From the NCBI RefSeq assembly GCF_018812025.1, contig NC_063045.1:51047079-51111078 (forward strand): a DNA stretch of 64,000 nt, written 5' to 3'. The notes beneath the pieces were generated by a model. It was not told the origin of the DNA and ran no database searches. It saw only the letters and a program-made list of their open reading frames with translations. Numbering within the stretch: the first letter of the stretch is position 1; each line of letters opens with the position of its first letter. Shown piece by piece: positions 23,247 to 35,654 of this stretch. The DNA comes from Megalobrama amblycephala. Its lineage: Eukaryota > Chordata > Actinopteri > Cypriniformes > Xenocyprididae. Made by a program: the position numbers and the translations under genes.

Positions 23247-25803
23247 CTACAATATATACTGTATGTACATACTGCAGTATGGCTTAGCATACCAGTAGCC
23301 AGTGTGTTTACTGAGCAGTGTGAAATGACATCTGAGGACAAAATAACTGCAATCTCCTAGTCTCCAAACACACCCTGAGAGGCCTCCAACACCTCAAATC
23401 ATGCAGTAATTTATTTCAGCCTTCTCTGCCTTTAACGATGGGCTTCGGTACAGCCACATTGATCACCCTCCACTTCTCCTCTGACTCATCCCTGACTACT
23501 CTCCCTGTTAGCATCAAAACTTAATCTGAGATCTGACATCGGCTCTCACAACCACTCTTATTTAGATGTATGACCTTTCCAGAAAACAATGACCAATCAA
23601 TAAGCAGCTTTGCTTCCTCAAAGTCTAATTAAAACAAGCACAGGGTGACTCAAAGGGCAGAGGGAGCTGGGAAGAAATATAGTACATGACTGCTGCATAT
23701 GTACACATGACATTTTACATGGAGCACTTGTGTTGTTTGTTCTCTGAGTTTCAGAATTATCCATCCCTGAACCTTCAGAAAAATAACTAACTGTGGTTGG
23801 TCACTGTACATGTAGGTCAAATGGCCTCTTGCAGTCTGAATAGGAGGTGCTTGGCTAGAATAAGCTGAAATGTGGACCAGACTAGAGTTAAAAATCAAGA
23901 CTATAACACTGTTAAAATGAAGTTCACATGAAGTCAGTGTTATATGAAACAAAATAGTGCCAAGGTTTACATTAAACTTGACATTTCGACTTAAAAAAAA
24001 ATACTGCCAAGAAAATACTAAATCCTTCACCGCATTCAACAATTAATGTCTTATTTTACTAAACAACTAAAAGAATAAACACAGATGTTTCTGTTTTGGC
24101 ATGTAGTTCCCTTTAGGAACATTTCTTCCAGTTGCAGTGTATCAAATTTCCTGTGACAAGCAATTTATCTGTCTATATTTAACACAAGAGAAGATATTTG
24201 AGGTTTAATGTACATTAAAGCGGAATATATCTTTGGACCAATGACATTTTAAGATGAGCAGGGGTACTTGGCTTGACGCTACAGAAATAGATGCGAAGTT
24301 ATCGACAAAATGTCATGCTGAAGATGAACAGAAACATTTGTTTAATTTTCTTCATTAAATAGCAAAGAAATGATGTGTGTTGAAATGTGCTTTAAGTACA
24401 ACAGGGCATCTCTTGAAATACAATTACAGTAAAAAGATGTCAAATGACTAAGAAAGCATAATTTGCTGCAATTAGATGTGTCACTCTCTGATTTTCAGAT
24501 ACCCTGAGTTCACTTTCCACACAAAAGCTGTCAGCAGAGCTCAAACAGCATTTCCTGGTAAATTAGCACACATCTCTGTTCATTGTGCTATACAGTATGT
24601 GACGTCGCTTGATTTGAAATTACAAACACTACGACTGTTCTGATTTGGAATGGATGTTGTTTTAGATTCATTTTCATTCTGTAAGCTATAATGGTTGTTA
24701 CTAAACAGTAAATGATAATTCTGTCAACAATACTCATTTTAGGTAAAACTGTATTGTGTCTCACATTAAAAGTCGCTAATCTCCAAACAGCCTCTCTCAG
24801 CTTGCAGTAGGCAGTCACAGAAGAGATTGACGAGCCTCGTATCTTGCCACAGAAACTCTTCTGTTTGTTGCAATGTCAGAATCAAAGGCCCGTGACGGGA
24901 TTTTAACAGGCTTTACAAAGGGACGCGCAATGATGAATTAGCTATGTTTAAAAATTAGTCAGAGTCGGACTCATAGGAGCAGCGCACGATGACACATTAT
25001 TAAGCTGTTATGAAGCACTCGCATTGCCGAGTTTCCAGGCTGACGCTCCATCCGACTGCTTCACAGGGGGGCTGCCACATGGAGAAACCCACCGAGACCA
25101 ATCATGTCAGGCAAAATGAGACTCCATCGCCTCCGCGCAAAACACACTCCAGACACAGGCAGCGGCCGTTTCGCCACCTCTGAATTATTAATGATCAAAG
25201 TTCAGGCGGAATGAGCTGAGTTTGTTGGGTGGGTGATTTAGGTGGCCGAGCACAGAAAGCATAGAGCGGAGGTCTCGCACACCTGTCCGACTCTCAGCTG
25301 AAAAACGGCCGCGGTTTGACGCGCCTTTGAGGAACATTGGCACTGCTTGTAAGCTAATTTCTCCCCTTGACCCCCATTTCCTCTTCAGGCATTGGCTTCT
25401 CATTTTTCTCCGAGCCATTACGTGCGGCCGTTGGGAAGTAGAGCTAAGCCTGCATTACCTCAGACAACCTCATCTGCAGACAACAAGCCTTATTTGACAT
25501 GGTCACTGAGGCATGGTGAGTTTCTTGCTGAATATTTGGATGCAACACACGCAAGGAATGGCAAAATGAAGCACCTTCTTTTCCGGCTATAAAATAATGA
25601 GATTTTTTTTTTCTTTAGAAACAAGGGGTGAGAACAACATAACATGTTTAAGGGCAATCCAACAATGCTGGTAGAAAATCTCTAAAAAATCAGCATGAAA
25701 AATACTTTAACACTATTTGCTTCAATATATGTGATCCAAGAACTGCAATAAAAAAAATTCAATCCAATATGTAAGAGTAAGATTATTACTCATTGAAATG
25801 AGG

Positions 25804-25853
25804 TTGAAACCGCAAAAGCCATTGTTCATGAACAATGGCTTTTGTGGTTTCAA
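25804..25853. repeat. 50-bp near-perfect palindrome
   Basis: Two 25-nt arms, TTGAAACCGCAAAAGCCATT plus GTTCA and its reverse complement, match at 24 of 25 positions with no loop. It lies 50 bp from the start of the minisatellite at 25905. Confidence 0.9.
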
Positions 25854-25904
25854 TCCTACCAATGCAAACACAGAGATACACGATCTAAGAGAAAAGGTTT
25901 AACA

Positions 25905-26098
25905 TAAATGTCACTTTATGAGATATAAAGTTGCAGTTGTGATGATATAAAGTCACACTGTGAGATATAAACTCAGATTTATATAAAGTTGCGTTTGTGA
26001 GATGTAATCACATTTGTGAGATATAAATACACAAATGTAATATATTAAGCAAGATATTAAGCTGACATTGTGAGATATAAAGTTGAAAATGTGAGATC
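25905..26098. repeat. 'TGTGAGATATAAAGT' minisatellite, left part
   Basis: About nine imperfect units of roughly 20 bp (TGTGAGATATAAAGTTGCAG and variants). The array resumes at 28544 after the inserted 2.4-kb element. Confidence 0.8.
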
Positions 26099-26393
26099 CC
26101 CAGGTAAAAACTTGAATGCACTAAAAAATACATAAATACAAGCAAGTACATTTGTAGTACATTCTTATTTTTTGTGCTAAATGAAATTGTAAAAGTTATA
26201 CACTAGTAAATGCACTAATTAAAAGTATATTTCTACTTCAGTAGTACTTCAGTGTACTTGAAAAGAATACTAAATACCACTAATACTTAAATTGATTTTA
26301 GTGAATTGAAATAAATTATACTACCGCAAAGAAATTATTAGCGTATTTCTTAAAAGTGTGCTTTGAGTTCTTAAATAATTAGTTAGTAATCTT

Positions 26394-26573
26394 AGGGTAC
26401 GTTTACACGACAACGATATGCTTAAAATGGTTTTTCCTTACAGACAAAAACTTGCACTATGACAACCGTTTTCAAAAGTTTGCGTTTTCAGGCCAACAAA
26501 ACACCGTTGTTGTGTAAATGAACGGCCAAAACGCATAAAAAGTTTTCAGTTTTTTGTTGTGTAAACAGCCCTT
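26394..26573. mobile_element. 180-bp MITE nested in element B
   Basis: The left end AGGGTACGTTTACACGACAA and the reverse complement of the right end, AAGGGCTGTTTACACAACAA, are imperfect inverted repeats. Probably hAT-like; the target duplication was not resolved. Confidence 0.6.
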
Positions 26574-26972
26574 AAGTAAGCTTTTATATATTTAAAATTA
26601 AATTGATTTTATTGAAAATATATTACTAATGTACTAGTTATAAGTACATTTTCCCAACTGTGGTACTTAAGTACACTTTATATAAATGCACTGATTAGCA
26701 CTAACACTTAAATTGATTTTAAGTGTAGTCAGATAAAGTAAACCAAATACACGGAAATGTTTTATAAGTGCATTACTTAAAAGTGTACTGTGAACGCTTT
26801 ACATACAATTTTAGTGCATTTGTATATTCTATCAAGTTAAACACCATTAACATATACATCATATAAAGGGAATATTAAATATAAATACATCATATAAAGG
26901 GAATATTAACAGTTACAGTACATTTGAAATGAATTATTTAATGTATAAAAATATGTGGGAAATACATTATAA

Positions 26973-28176
26973 CCCTCTACCACACGCATTATGATAGACC
27001 TATAGACAAAAATATTTGACTCTTTTACTTTTCTTAGAATGGCTTAACTTGAAGTGCTGTAAAAAAAAAAAAAAAAAAAAACATTTTGGAAAAAAAAAGA
27101 AGGTTATTTTAAGGTACTTTATGACATGTTGCCATACGACAACAGCAAACAATAGTGGAAATAACTTAGAATTAGTGTAAGTGTATATAGTTAATATTTT
27201 TCCTCAGAAATGTTTGTATTGAATCAATTGATGCTATTATAAGCTTTAAAAGTAATTATAAACGACATCCAACATCTTGAGCTTTTATTTATTCCATTCT
27301 TTTTTGCTGAATAATGATTTGTATTCTTTGAATTTCATTACATTTTTCATGAATATTATTTAAATTACAAATTTATACAGTTAAAAACAAATATTATACT
27401 GTTCATCATGTATCATAAAACATTGACATAAAACCAAAAACATTGCAGTTCATGAAAATTCAACATACGCAAGCTTATGAGAGGAAGATTATGAACATGA
27501 ACGCCCCATAAACCTTGAAACTTCACTAAGCAGTTTTTTTCATACTGTAGGTGAGGCACAGGTACACCTCACATTTGGCGCACTTCACCCTAACAATACC
27601 CTTACAGCCAGGATACCTGCACCTGCCTTTTTGAGACACCATGGTAGGCCAGTGGTTGGTCTGGTCCAGTAGTACTGGCTGTGGTGGCAGTGGGCAGGCA
27701 GGTCTCCGATGTTGATTTTATCCAAAATACAAATGCCATGGCAGTCCTTAACATACGACTAATCAACATTATATCACTACTAGCATTAATGTTGTTATTG
27801 TTACAGCTTAACAGACTGCAGCTGACATTTGCTAGCTAGCTAAACTATTACAATAATGTCATTCCACTATTGCACAGTGTTGCCGCTTGGCAACACAGAC
27901 ATTTTATCGATTTACCCAAAACTAATTTCATAATAACTTTTTTAAGTGGTGAATATGTCATCATAACTTACCAGAGATGATGTTACCAATTTTTTGGTGA
28001 ATGTGACATGGGCTGGTCCTTGTTTGTTACTGATGTTTTAGTTTGCTTTCAGAAAAAAATTACATGTTATGTGACTTAACCAAAGCACATCATTGGCTAA
28101 ACTAAGGTCTTCTCTTACCAAAAAAAAAACAAAAAAAAAAAAAAAACGAGAATGTTCCACACCATGCGGTAGAGGA
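26973..28176. mobile_element. piggyBac-like element remnant nested in element B
   Basis: The left end CCCTCTACCACACGCATT and the reverse complement of the right end, TCCTCTACCGCATGGTG, are inverted repeats starting with the piggyBac-like CCC (one terminal base changed on the right). Both sides are flanked by ATAA, one base from the canonical TTAA. It contains the transposase tail at 27526-27717. Confidence 0.75.
27526..27717 (-). pseudogene. piggyBac-like transposase, C-terminal Cys-rich fragment
   Basis: A 63-codon open stretch with stops at each end and no useful start. It reads HRRPACPLPPQPVLLDQTNH, then WPTMVSQKGRCRYPGCKG and VRVKCAKCEVYLCLTYS. The PPQP...HWP linker followed by CX4C...CX2C...LCLT resembles the zinc-binding C-terminus of fish piggyBac (PGBD-type) transposases. 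The usual final NCF..FH segment is replaced by MKKTA and a stop. The catalytic DDD core is not recognisable upstream, so this is a dead remnant. Its presence fits the CCC termini and ATAA/TTAA flanks of the surrounding element. Confidence 0.75.
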
Positions 28177-28543
28177 ATAAATACATTTTTGTATGTATTT
28201 ATTATATATTATTCTTATATTTTAAATAATTCATAAACCTATTTTCTATGTCTGATGAGTATATTTAAGTGTATGAAAGATGAGTTTAAGTGTACTACAA
28301 GTGGTAACTAAATACATTTAATACAGAGATAGTATGTTAAAAGCACATTTTAGTTCATTTTCATGGTATCTCAAAATAGCACAGTTGAGTACACTTAGAT
28401 GTTCTTAAGATTATCATAAGAAGTATTAATGAAACATTTGTATATTAAGTACAAATTTAGTGCATGAAAATAGAGCACTTTAAGTATATTATGGAAGTGT
28501 ACTACTAAAGTGTATTTTAGTGCACTTTTTTCACTGGGTTAAT

Positions 28544-28636
28544 CACTTGTGAGATATCAAGTCGCTTTTGTGACACATAAGGTCACAATTGTGAGATATA
28601 AAATCACAATTGTGAGACATAAAGTCATTAACTTTT
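28544..28636. repeat. 'TGTGAGATATAAAGT' minisatellite, right part
   Basis: Four to five units (CACTTGTGAGATATCAAGTC, CACAATTGTGAGATATAAAA and variants) continuing the array left of element B. Confidence 0.8.
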
Positions 28637-30134
28637 CTTTTCTTACTCTAAGGCAGAAACAACCTTCCAGACTGACCAACTAATGTTGAAGTGGGCATGA
28701 AAGCAAGTTCATGGTGTCAGCATTCCAAACTTCAGCCTTAAGGCTTAAAAATGCTTATGCCGTGCAGCTCCAGACCTTGTTTATGCGTGCAAATGCTAAA
28801 CCATGTTACGTTTTGGCAGCCAGCAATGTTGTGGAAATACTTGACATCAATAGAACACAAATTATTCTGTACTTATATTATTCACACATGTGCAACTGTC
28901 TTAAATTTTAAATTTCCTTCAAAGAGCTCACTGGTTTTCTAGAGTTCTGTGTGAGTGTATGAGAACCCACTGAGTACAACGGGAGCCCTCAGAATTAAAC
29001 CCATTAGAGTGGGATATTCCCACTGACACCAGCAGCCTGTGGGTGCTCACAAACAGCACATGATGAGTGCAAATCCATTTTCTAAAGTGCCAAATGGTGC
29101 AATGTCATCTGTAGGGGACAAATCCAGTCTGCCATATGCTGCGAATGAAGAACCGGCAAACAACTACAACAGCTGGCCACTTGAAAACATAATTTTCATT
29201 GCTGCATCGTGTAACTGCAGATCCGTCTAATTCAATTATCGTTAAAGGTGTAAAAATATCACTCTTGTACGAGTGCATGGCACACATTTAGACACCCTGC
29301 TACATACACAGCATTACGAGACAAGTTTACTATTGCGAGCGATGATATATTCACATGTTCATGCACAGTAGTAAAATAACAGAGACATTTTCACATCACA
29401 ACTTTCTCACACAATGCTTTCTTTGTTGCCCGTGACAGCTCTACCTCTGCAAATGGTATGCACTGCAATAACAGTATGATTGCCATTCAACAAGAACTCC
29501 ACAATATCAGACCGCAGTGCTACCAGCATGCCAATCAAATCTTGACAATGCCAAATTAAAGGCCTTGAACTTTCCACTGCATGTTGAGGGGAAAAAAAAC
29601 AGTTATCTTCAATGTCAGTGCAGTGTACCCAAAGACATTCTTCAAACAATTTGATAAGCACTTTTCAAAATGCATTTTCTGTTTCCAAAAAAAGTATTAC
29701 ATACTCTGAAGAGTGTAACTGCCTTTCATGCACTGACATCTTTTCATGCCAATGTTTGTCAATAGCAATTTTCGGTGGTTGAATTTCTCTTGCCAAACAT
29801 AACAGGTTATGGAATCAGTTCAAACTAAGAATTCAATGGCCCACAAAAAAATGATGAAATATGCGATATATGTTATGGCAGCATTTCCTATTTTAATGCT
29901 AATTTATGAGATTAGTTAAATAAGTGTAACACAATTACGTGTATGTAATGCAATTAAAACATTTATCTAATTTGACTGCTTAATTTTTTTCTGTCTTTCA
30001 AAGCTGGTCAGAAACCAGCACATGTGCTCATGCTGCTGCCAAGCTCTTGTTTATTCTGCTGTAAATGAGAAAGACCTTCTAAATGTCAATTTTATTTATT
30101 AATCAATCAAATTATTCATGATTCATTGACATTG

Positions 30135-30360
30135 ACATTTATGGTTCCATGAAGAACCTTTACGATCCACGGAACCTTCCCAATGCACAAAAGGGTTTTC
30201 GCTCTTAAAAATAAAGGTTCCAAAAGAGGGTTTTCTCAATGATGCAATAGAAGAACCATTTTTGGTTCTCCAAAGAACCTTTTGTGCAATAGAAAGGTTC
30301 CATGAATGTTTAAGGTTCTTCATGGAACCATCAATTAACATTTATTTTTAAGAGAGTAGG
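30135..30360. mobile_element. 'GGTTCCATGAAGAACC' MITE
   Basis: Imperfect fold-back of GGTTCCATGAAGAACCTTTA (left) and AAGGTTCTTCATGGAACCAT (right), with internal AGAACCATTTTTGGTTCT. A second copy lies at 30880-31425. Confidence 0.7.
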
Positions 30361-30879
30361 GAAAAATGGTTCTATGGTTCTAAATGGTAAACTCAGCAAT
30401 ACCTTGTCGCACTATATACAGAAAAACTATTTTCTCACTGCAGCAAGATTGCTCATATCAGGAGCAAAATGTCCACACAATTCCTGATTTATTGTGTTTT
30501 GCTTTGCACTGACCCTCAAGATAAGTCTAGTACTAATGTGTCTGTTAGGATTGTTCTAGTCTATCCACTGATGCACTGAGACAAAAAAAAAAAAAATCTC
30601 TGGGTTGACCCATCATAATATGAGTGGTATGTGCACATAATACAAACTATATTGACTGCCGTATGATCTAAATTATATATATTGATTTTCACTGTACTTT
30701 GATATGCATTTGACATTTTATATTGAAAAGGCAGAACAATTAAAATACACAATGAATTAAAAAATCATCATTGGTATAAAATGTTTATATTCCTTTTACT
30801 GAACACCTTGTTCTGTACTTTAGATGTGGAATCATCTCTCGTTCTACTGCCTGCCACATCTAATTTGTGCATTGGGATA

Positions 30880-31425
30880 AAGCCGCCTAAAAATAAAAGT
30901 TCCAAAAAGGGATTTTCACAGCAATGCCACAGAAGAACCATTTTTAGTTGTCCAAATAACCTTTCAGTGAACAGTTCTTAAAGGGATTGTTCACCAAAAA
31001 AATTTGTCATCATTTACTCACCCTCAACTTGTTCCAAACCTGTATGAGTTTCTTGCTTCTGCTGAACACAAATGTAGATATTTTAAAGAATGTTGGTAAC
31101 CAGACAGTTGATGGTAGCCATTGACTTCCATGGTATTTTTTTCCCTACTATGGAAGTCAATAGCTGGTTATCAACATTCTTCTTCTGTTCAACAGAAGAC
31201 AGTCATTCAGATTTTGAACAACTTTAGGGTGAGTAAATGATGACAATATTTGTGTGAAATATCCCTTTAAAAGAACAATTTCTTATTAATTTCTTCAATA
31301 ATATTCTTAATGCCCTTTTCCACTTTAAAGAACCTTTTGTGCATTCGAAAGGTTCCATGGATGTTAAAGGTTCTTCATAGAACCATCAATGGCAATAAAG
31401 AGCCTTTATTTTTGTGTAGAACTGC
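30880..31425. mobile_element. 'GGTTCCATGAAGAACC' MITE, second copy, interrupted
   Basis: The left part AAATAAAAGTTCCAAAAAGG to CAGTTC and the right part AAGAACCTTTTGTGCATTCG to GAGCCTTTATTTTTGTG match the 30135-30360 element. A TTAA MITE (30982-31266) separates them. Confidence 0.7.
30982..31266. mobile_element. Family Y2 TTAA MITE, 285 bp
   Basis: TTAA (30978-30981) precedes AGGGATTGTTCACC and TTAA (31267-31270) follows TGTGAAATATCCCT. Internal arms GCCATTGACTTCCATGG and CTATGGAAGTCAATAGC form a hairpin. Confidence 0.88.
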
Positions 31426-32098
31426 TGGTCTGGGATCAGTTTCTCCTACCCAAATTCTAACCTTAACTATAAGTTGGATGGAAAAGGCTGACTCTAGATC
31501 AGTGGCTGTGGAAAAATGTCTCAATTGCGCAATTCGTTGAATGAAAAGATTAATTTTATTTAGATACACAAATCTCAGTTTATCTCTGGGATTCTGTGAT
31601 TGAAGAAGATCAACATTTAGCTATGTCGACAGAGCCGCTGAACAATCCAGAAAAATGAATATTCAGGTTTTCACTTCAGCTGCAAGTTGACAGAAAAAAA
31701 GAGAGAGAAAAAACATCCCTCACATCTTATTTCTTTCATTAGGCCTTACACATAAATGTCAACAGAGATAACATCCTATCCCTGCAAGCTGGCTGACATT
31801 AAATGACACTCCGTGCACAGACTTTTATATTGCTTTCTCTGCAAAGTGATTTTGCAGGCTGAATCTTTTCTTTTCTTGCCTGACACGTGTACAGCTATGG
31901 TTTCCATTATAAGAGCTGAATTAAAATGCAGCCAGTGTCCTGGAAGTCGGGCAGTGGAGGAAGACATGAATACGTAGTAAACGTGAGGGATTTACTCAGC
32001 TGTGCTGAGACTGCTTGACATTATTTGATATCAGATCCAAAACCCCTTCAAAAACTTGCCCTAGATTCACTTTCTTCAACTAAAATTTGACATGTTTT

Positions 32099-32155
32099 TA
32101 AATATCTAATTGAAAGAAAAGTATGAAGATTGATGTGTGGAACTGCTACCTACTG
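32099..32155. repeat. 57-bp duplicated segment, copy 1
   Basis: TAAATATCTAATTGAAAGAA onward matches 34045-34101 over 57 bp with a single mismatch. The copies flank exon 3 in the same orientation. Confidence 0.85.
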
Positions 32156-32581
32156 ATGAATAGAAAATGAGACATTAACATAAAAACTCTTGCCTATCAA
32201 AATAAGGTAATCTCTCACAAGATACAAGTTATCGTTCAGCCCTATCAATTCAACCCATGACCATCTTCAATATAAAAGCCAAAATCAAAATACTGTCATC
32301 TTTTTTAACCCTCATGTCATTACAAACCTGTATGACTTTCTTTCTTTCTTCCTTGGAACATAAAAGGAGAAATTTTGAATAATAATTTGAACTGAAGTCC
32401 ATTAAAGTCCAATATGACAGAATGTTAATTTTTAAGTCAGCTATCCCTTTAAGAAACATAATTGCCAAGATGATTAACAATGCTATATTTTCTGTAAACA
32501 GCACTGCAACATAAAGGAAGACTTCTGCAAAGAAAATAAGCAGGATTAGTCTTTATGAGTTAATTTAAAGACAAACATTAC

Positions 32582-32707
32582 CTTTTGAAGAACGAAATTT
32601 CCACAAAATGGTGGGTTCAGGTCGTCCGATGGCCAGACACATGAGGCTTACATTACTACCCTCATTCACTGAAACATCTGTGGATATGTTTACAATCCTG
32701 GCAGGAA
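32582..32707 (-). CDS. opcml: opcml exon 3: first half of Ig2
   Basis: This 126-bp exon follows a poly-T and cag acceptor (plus-strand ctg at 32708-32710) and ends at a GTAATG donor. With the last base of exon 2 it reads [10 protein letters not shown], then a [20 protein letters not shown] stretch, WKF and SSK. It supplies the first Ig2 cysteine, the Trp of the Ig core and two N-glycosylation sequons (NIS and NVS). The [15 protein letters not shown] segment is closer to OPCML than to neurotrimin (LTCIATGRPEPT) as I recall those proteins. The next exon is 26.7 kb away, so Ig2 is split by a long repeat-rich intron. Splitting Ig2 and Ig3 across two exons each is characteristic of IgLON genes. 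Confidence 0.93.
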
Positions 32708-32795
32708 CTGCAAAAAAAAAAAAAAAACATATTGCAACATTATAATCATACATTTGATAAAAAAAAAAAAAAAAAGGAAAAAAAGTAGCACTTAA

Positions 32796-33604
32796 AGGGT
32801 TAGTTCACCCAAAACTGTAATTTCTGTCATTAATTACTCACCCTCATGTCGTTCCACACCCATAAGACCTTCATTCAGTTTTTTTTTTTTCTATCCCCTA
32901 TAGAAAGCAATGAAATTGCCACATTGAAGGTCCAGAAAAGTAGAAAAGACATTGTTAAAATAGTCAACGTGACTACAGTGGTTCAACCTTAATGTTATGA
33001 AGCAACGAGAATACTTTTTGTTTGCAAAAACAAAACAAAAATACTTTACTCAAACTTTATTCAACAATTTTTTCTCTCCCCTGTCTACGCTGTTTATGTT
33101 GTATAGACAGTGCAGCACTTCCGGGTTCTACGTCAGAACACCGACTCACTATTCTCCGATGCTGTACACTTGAGCAGCACGACGCATGCATGTGATGCTG
33201 ACGCAGGAACCGGCCAATAGTGAGTCGGCATTCTGACATAGAACACGGAAGCTCTGCACTGTCTGTACAACGTAAACAGCGTAGGAGAATGACAGGGGAG
33301 AGAAGAAATTGTTGAATAAAGTTGTTATTTTTGTTTTGCTTTTTAGCACACAAAAATATTCTTGTCGCTTCATAAAATTAAGTTTGAACCACTGTAGTCA
33401 CATTCACTATTTTAATGATGTCTCTACTACCTTTCTGGGTCTTGAAAGTGGTAATAACATTGCAGTCCATCAGAAAACTCACAGATTTCATCACAAATAT
33501 ATCTCAATTTGTGTTCCGAAGATGAACAAAGGTTTTACGGGTTTGAAATGACATGAGAGTGAGTAAATGAAGACAGAAATGTAATTTTTTGGTAAACTAA
33601 CCCT
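32796..33604. mobile_element. Family Y MITE, uninterrupted fold-back copy
   Basis: TTAA (32792-32795) then AGGGTTAGTTCACCCAAAAC; the right end TTTTTTGGTAAACTAACCCT precedes GAAT, a decayed TTAA. The two halves are inverted copies (GTGACTACAGTGGTTCAACC against TGAACCACTGTAGTCACAT), with a GC-rich hairpin centre at 33070-33300. Confidence 0.85.
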
Positions 33605-34044
33605 GAATAATCGTCAATGAACAAAAAATTCACGACATCATCAGTACCCAGAGGATGTTTTTGATGTATTGTTCAAGTTGCTTTGATCAGGATGTATTTT
33701 TCACTATTCCATCCTTTGGGGAGGATTTAATAGATGTGTAAGGCTGAACCGTGTTTCACTTATGCAACTTGCAAGCAGCAGATGCAAGTTACATCCAAAT
33801 TTTCTGTGTTCCCAAGAAAATTCTTACGCAAAAGTCTTGCAACAATATTCCAGGGCATGTCGTTATTCATATTTTATAGGGTTGTATGATTTATAAAGAC
33901 AAACAAACATAATACAAGCAGTGTACAAAGCAACAGGAAAAACAAACAATAATGCAACAACACAAACATAACAGATGTTAAAAAATGATAATGTTGCTAT
34001 ATCGACTGTTGTTGATGTCTTTGTGGAGAATCCTTCAATATATA

Positions 34045-34101
34045 TAAATATCTAATTGAAAGAAAAGTATGAAGATTGATGTGTGGAGCTGCTACCTACT
34101 G
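34045..34101. repeat. 57-bp duplicated segment, copy 2
   Basis: Direct copy of 32099-32155 with one mismatch, followed by partial reiterations of TTGAAAGAAAAGT. Confidence 0.85.
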
Positions 34102-34998
34102 TCCAACTGAAAGATAATTGAAAGAAAAGTAATATATATATATATAAGCTTAGATAAATCTTCATTCAGTCCATTAGAAGAACACATTAGTGCCTCAGTA
34201 TTGCATGCTGTCGCTTGATTGACATGATGAGATGAGCAGGTCATGCTCTGTTAAGGTAATGTTGTTTATAACTTGACTGAAACTGGAAGTGGTACCCAGA
34301 CAGTCTGTCAGTTTCCTTGACTGTGTTCCATGTTTCAGTCTGAATAAACCAGCCAGCCAGCCAGCCAGTATCTCAGAGAGATATAATTTATTTGGCGTCC
34401 TATCAGGTCTGCCTCACACGGGAGAGTCCGCTATCTATGTTTGCTGAAAAACTAAATATTATATGGTAAATTTTGTTTATTGAAGTTTTAGTGAAACATC
34501 CAAGTATAAGCACAAGAATTTTCTTAAGGGATGTCGCATGTGCGCACGCACACACATGCAGGTACACCAACCTGCACATACACACTCCAATATGACTGAA
34601 TAATTGATTTGCAGAAGAAGCCTGGACTGCAAGCACAAAACATCTGCTAATACAGATACTGAGGTCAGAGGTTTCCTATAAGTTTCTGCAATTTGTCTGC
34701 CAATTTACTGCTCACATGCTCACATCTAATATTTAGCATAATAATGGCAATGATTCAGACAAATGTGTCATGGAAAACATAAATTAATTTTGTTTCAAAT
34801 AAATCCAGTTATCCACGTAAGCCACTAGTGTATGACAATATTGTCATTGTCTTATCTATCAAATCATAACAGCAGGAGGAAAGTCCTGATGGGACTAATT
34901 AAATTTTTACTGCAGAACAATCATTTTCTGCCTGTAATAAAATTGAAACTGCTTGAAAAGACTAAGTTTCATGAGTTACTTCAGCTTTGGTGAGTGAG

Positions 34999-35149
<151 letters not shown>

Positions 35150-35654
35150 GGTTGAAGGATCAAAACTGGCCAAAATGAACCATCATTCAAAAGAGTGTGT
35201 ATTTACGTGTCTGAATATATTTGTCTGCAAAACATATTCATGCAGGCATCAGTGTTGAAACTATAAAATAAAAAATAAATATTATTTTTGGGCTCCAACT
35301 GATAGGGTAAAACCGACCATATTATTATTAACTGTGTGTTTACAAACGCTTTAGAAGCCTTGGAAGCCGAAGTTGGCGATTATGATAAGGGGTGTTACAT
35401 TTCCAACACACGCTTGAGGTGGTAGGCCAATCACTGGCCAATCAGAGCACTTTTCAGAAGGAGGGGCTTTGTAGAACTCATCATGTTTCAGATAGACTGG
35501 GAATAGAGAAGCTGCAATATTGTACAGTATGTGAAAAAATAATGTGTTTTGGACATTAAAGCAAGTTAACCTATTCCATTACATCCAATAATCAAAATAA
35601 TGACTTTTAAAATATCATTATATGACCCAGGAAAACATTCAATGATTCATTTAG

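Larger units (their letters stand above)
26099..28538. mobile_element. 2.44-kb DNA element 'CCCAGTGAAAAA' (element B), inserted in the minisatellite
   Basis: The left end CCCAGGTAAAAACTTGAATG pairs with the reverse complement of the right end, CCCAGTGAAAAAAGTGCACT. Both arms are full of AGTACACTTAAGT-like subterminal words. Minisatellite sequence lies on both outer sides. The right flank is TTAA; the left is GATC, so the duplication is unclear. A shorter element and a piggyBac-like element are nested inside. Confidence 0.7.
5870..32581 (-). other. opcml intron 3 (26.7 kb)
   Basis: No exon of any other gene was recognised on either strand. Identified repeats are listed separately. Stretches where I see nothing beyond AT-rich sequence and short simple repeats are about 5940-7000, 7120-8490, 10470-12840, 17640-20780, 21745-25800, 28640-30130 and 31430-32580. 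Within these, 22300-22600 and 24780-25450 are noticeably more GC- and CpG-rich than their surroundings, and 32290-32455 looks like the decayed tail of a TTAA MITE. Confidence 0.7.

Noticed and set aside
26099..28538. Element B as a CACTA/EnSpm transposon because of its CACTG end
   Set aside because: CACTG faces outward at the right end and its complement starts CCCAGTG, the reverse of the CACTA arrangement; no 2-4 bp duplication is seen.
33057..33353. Cys-rich small protein on the minus strand
   Set aside because: Lies in the GC-rich hairpin centre of a family Y MITE; the mirrored arms generate open frames by chance.
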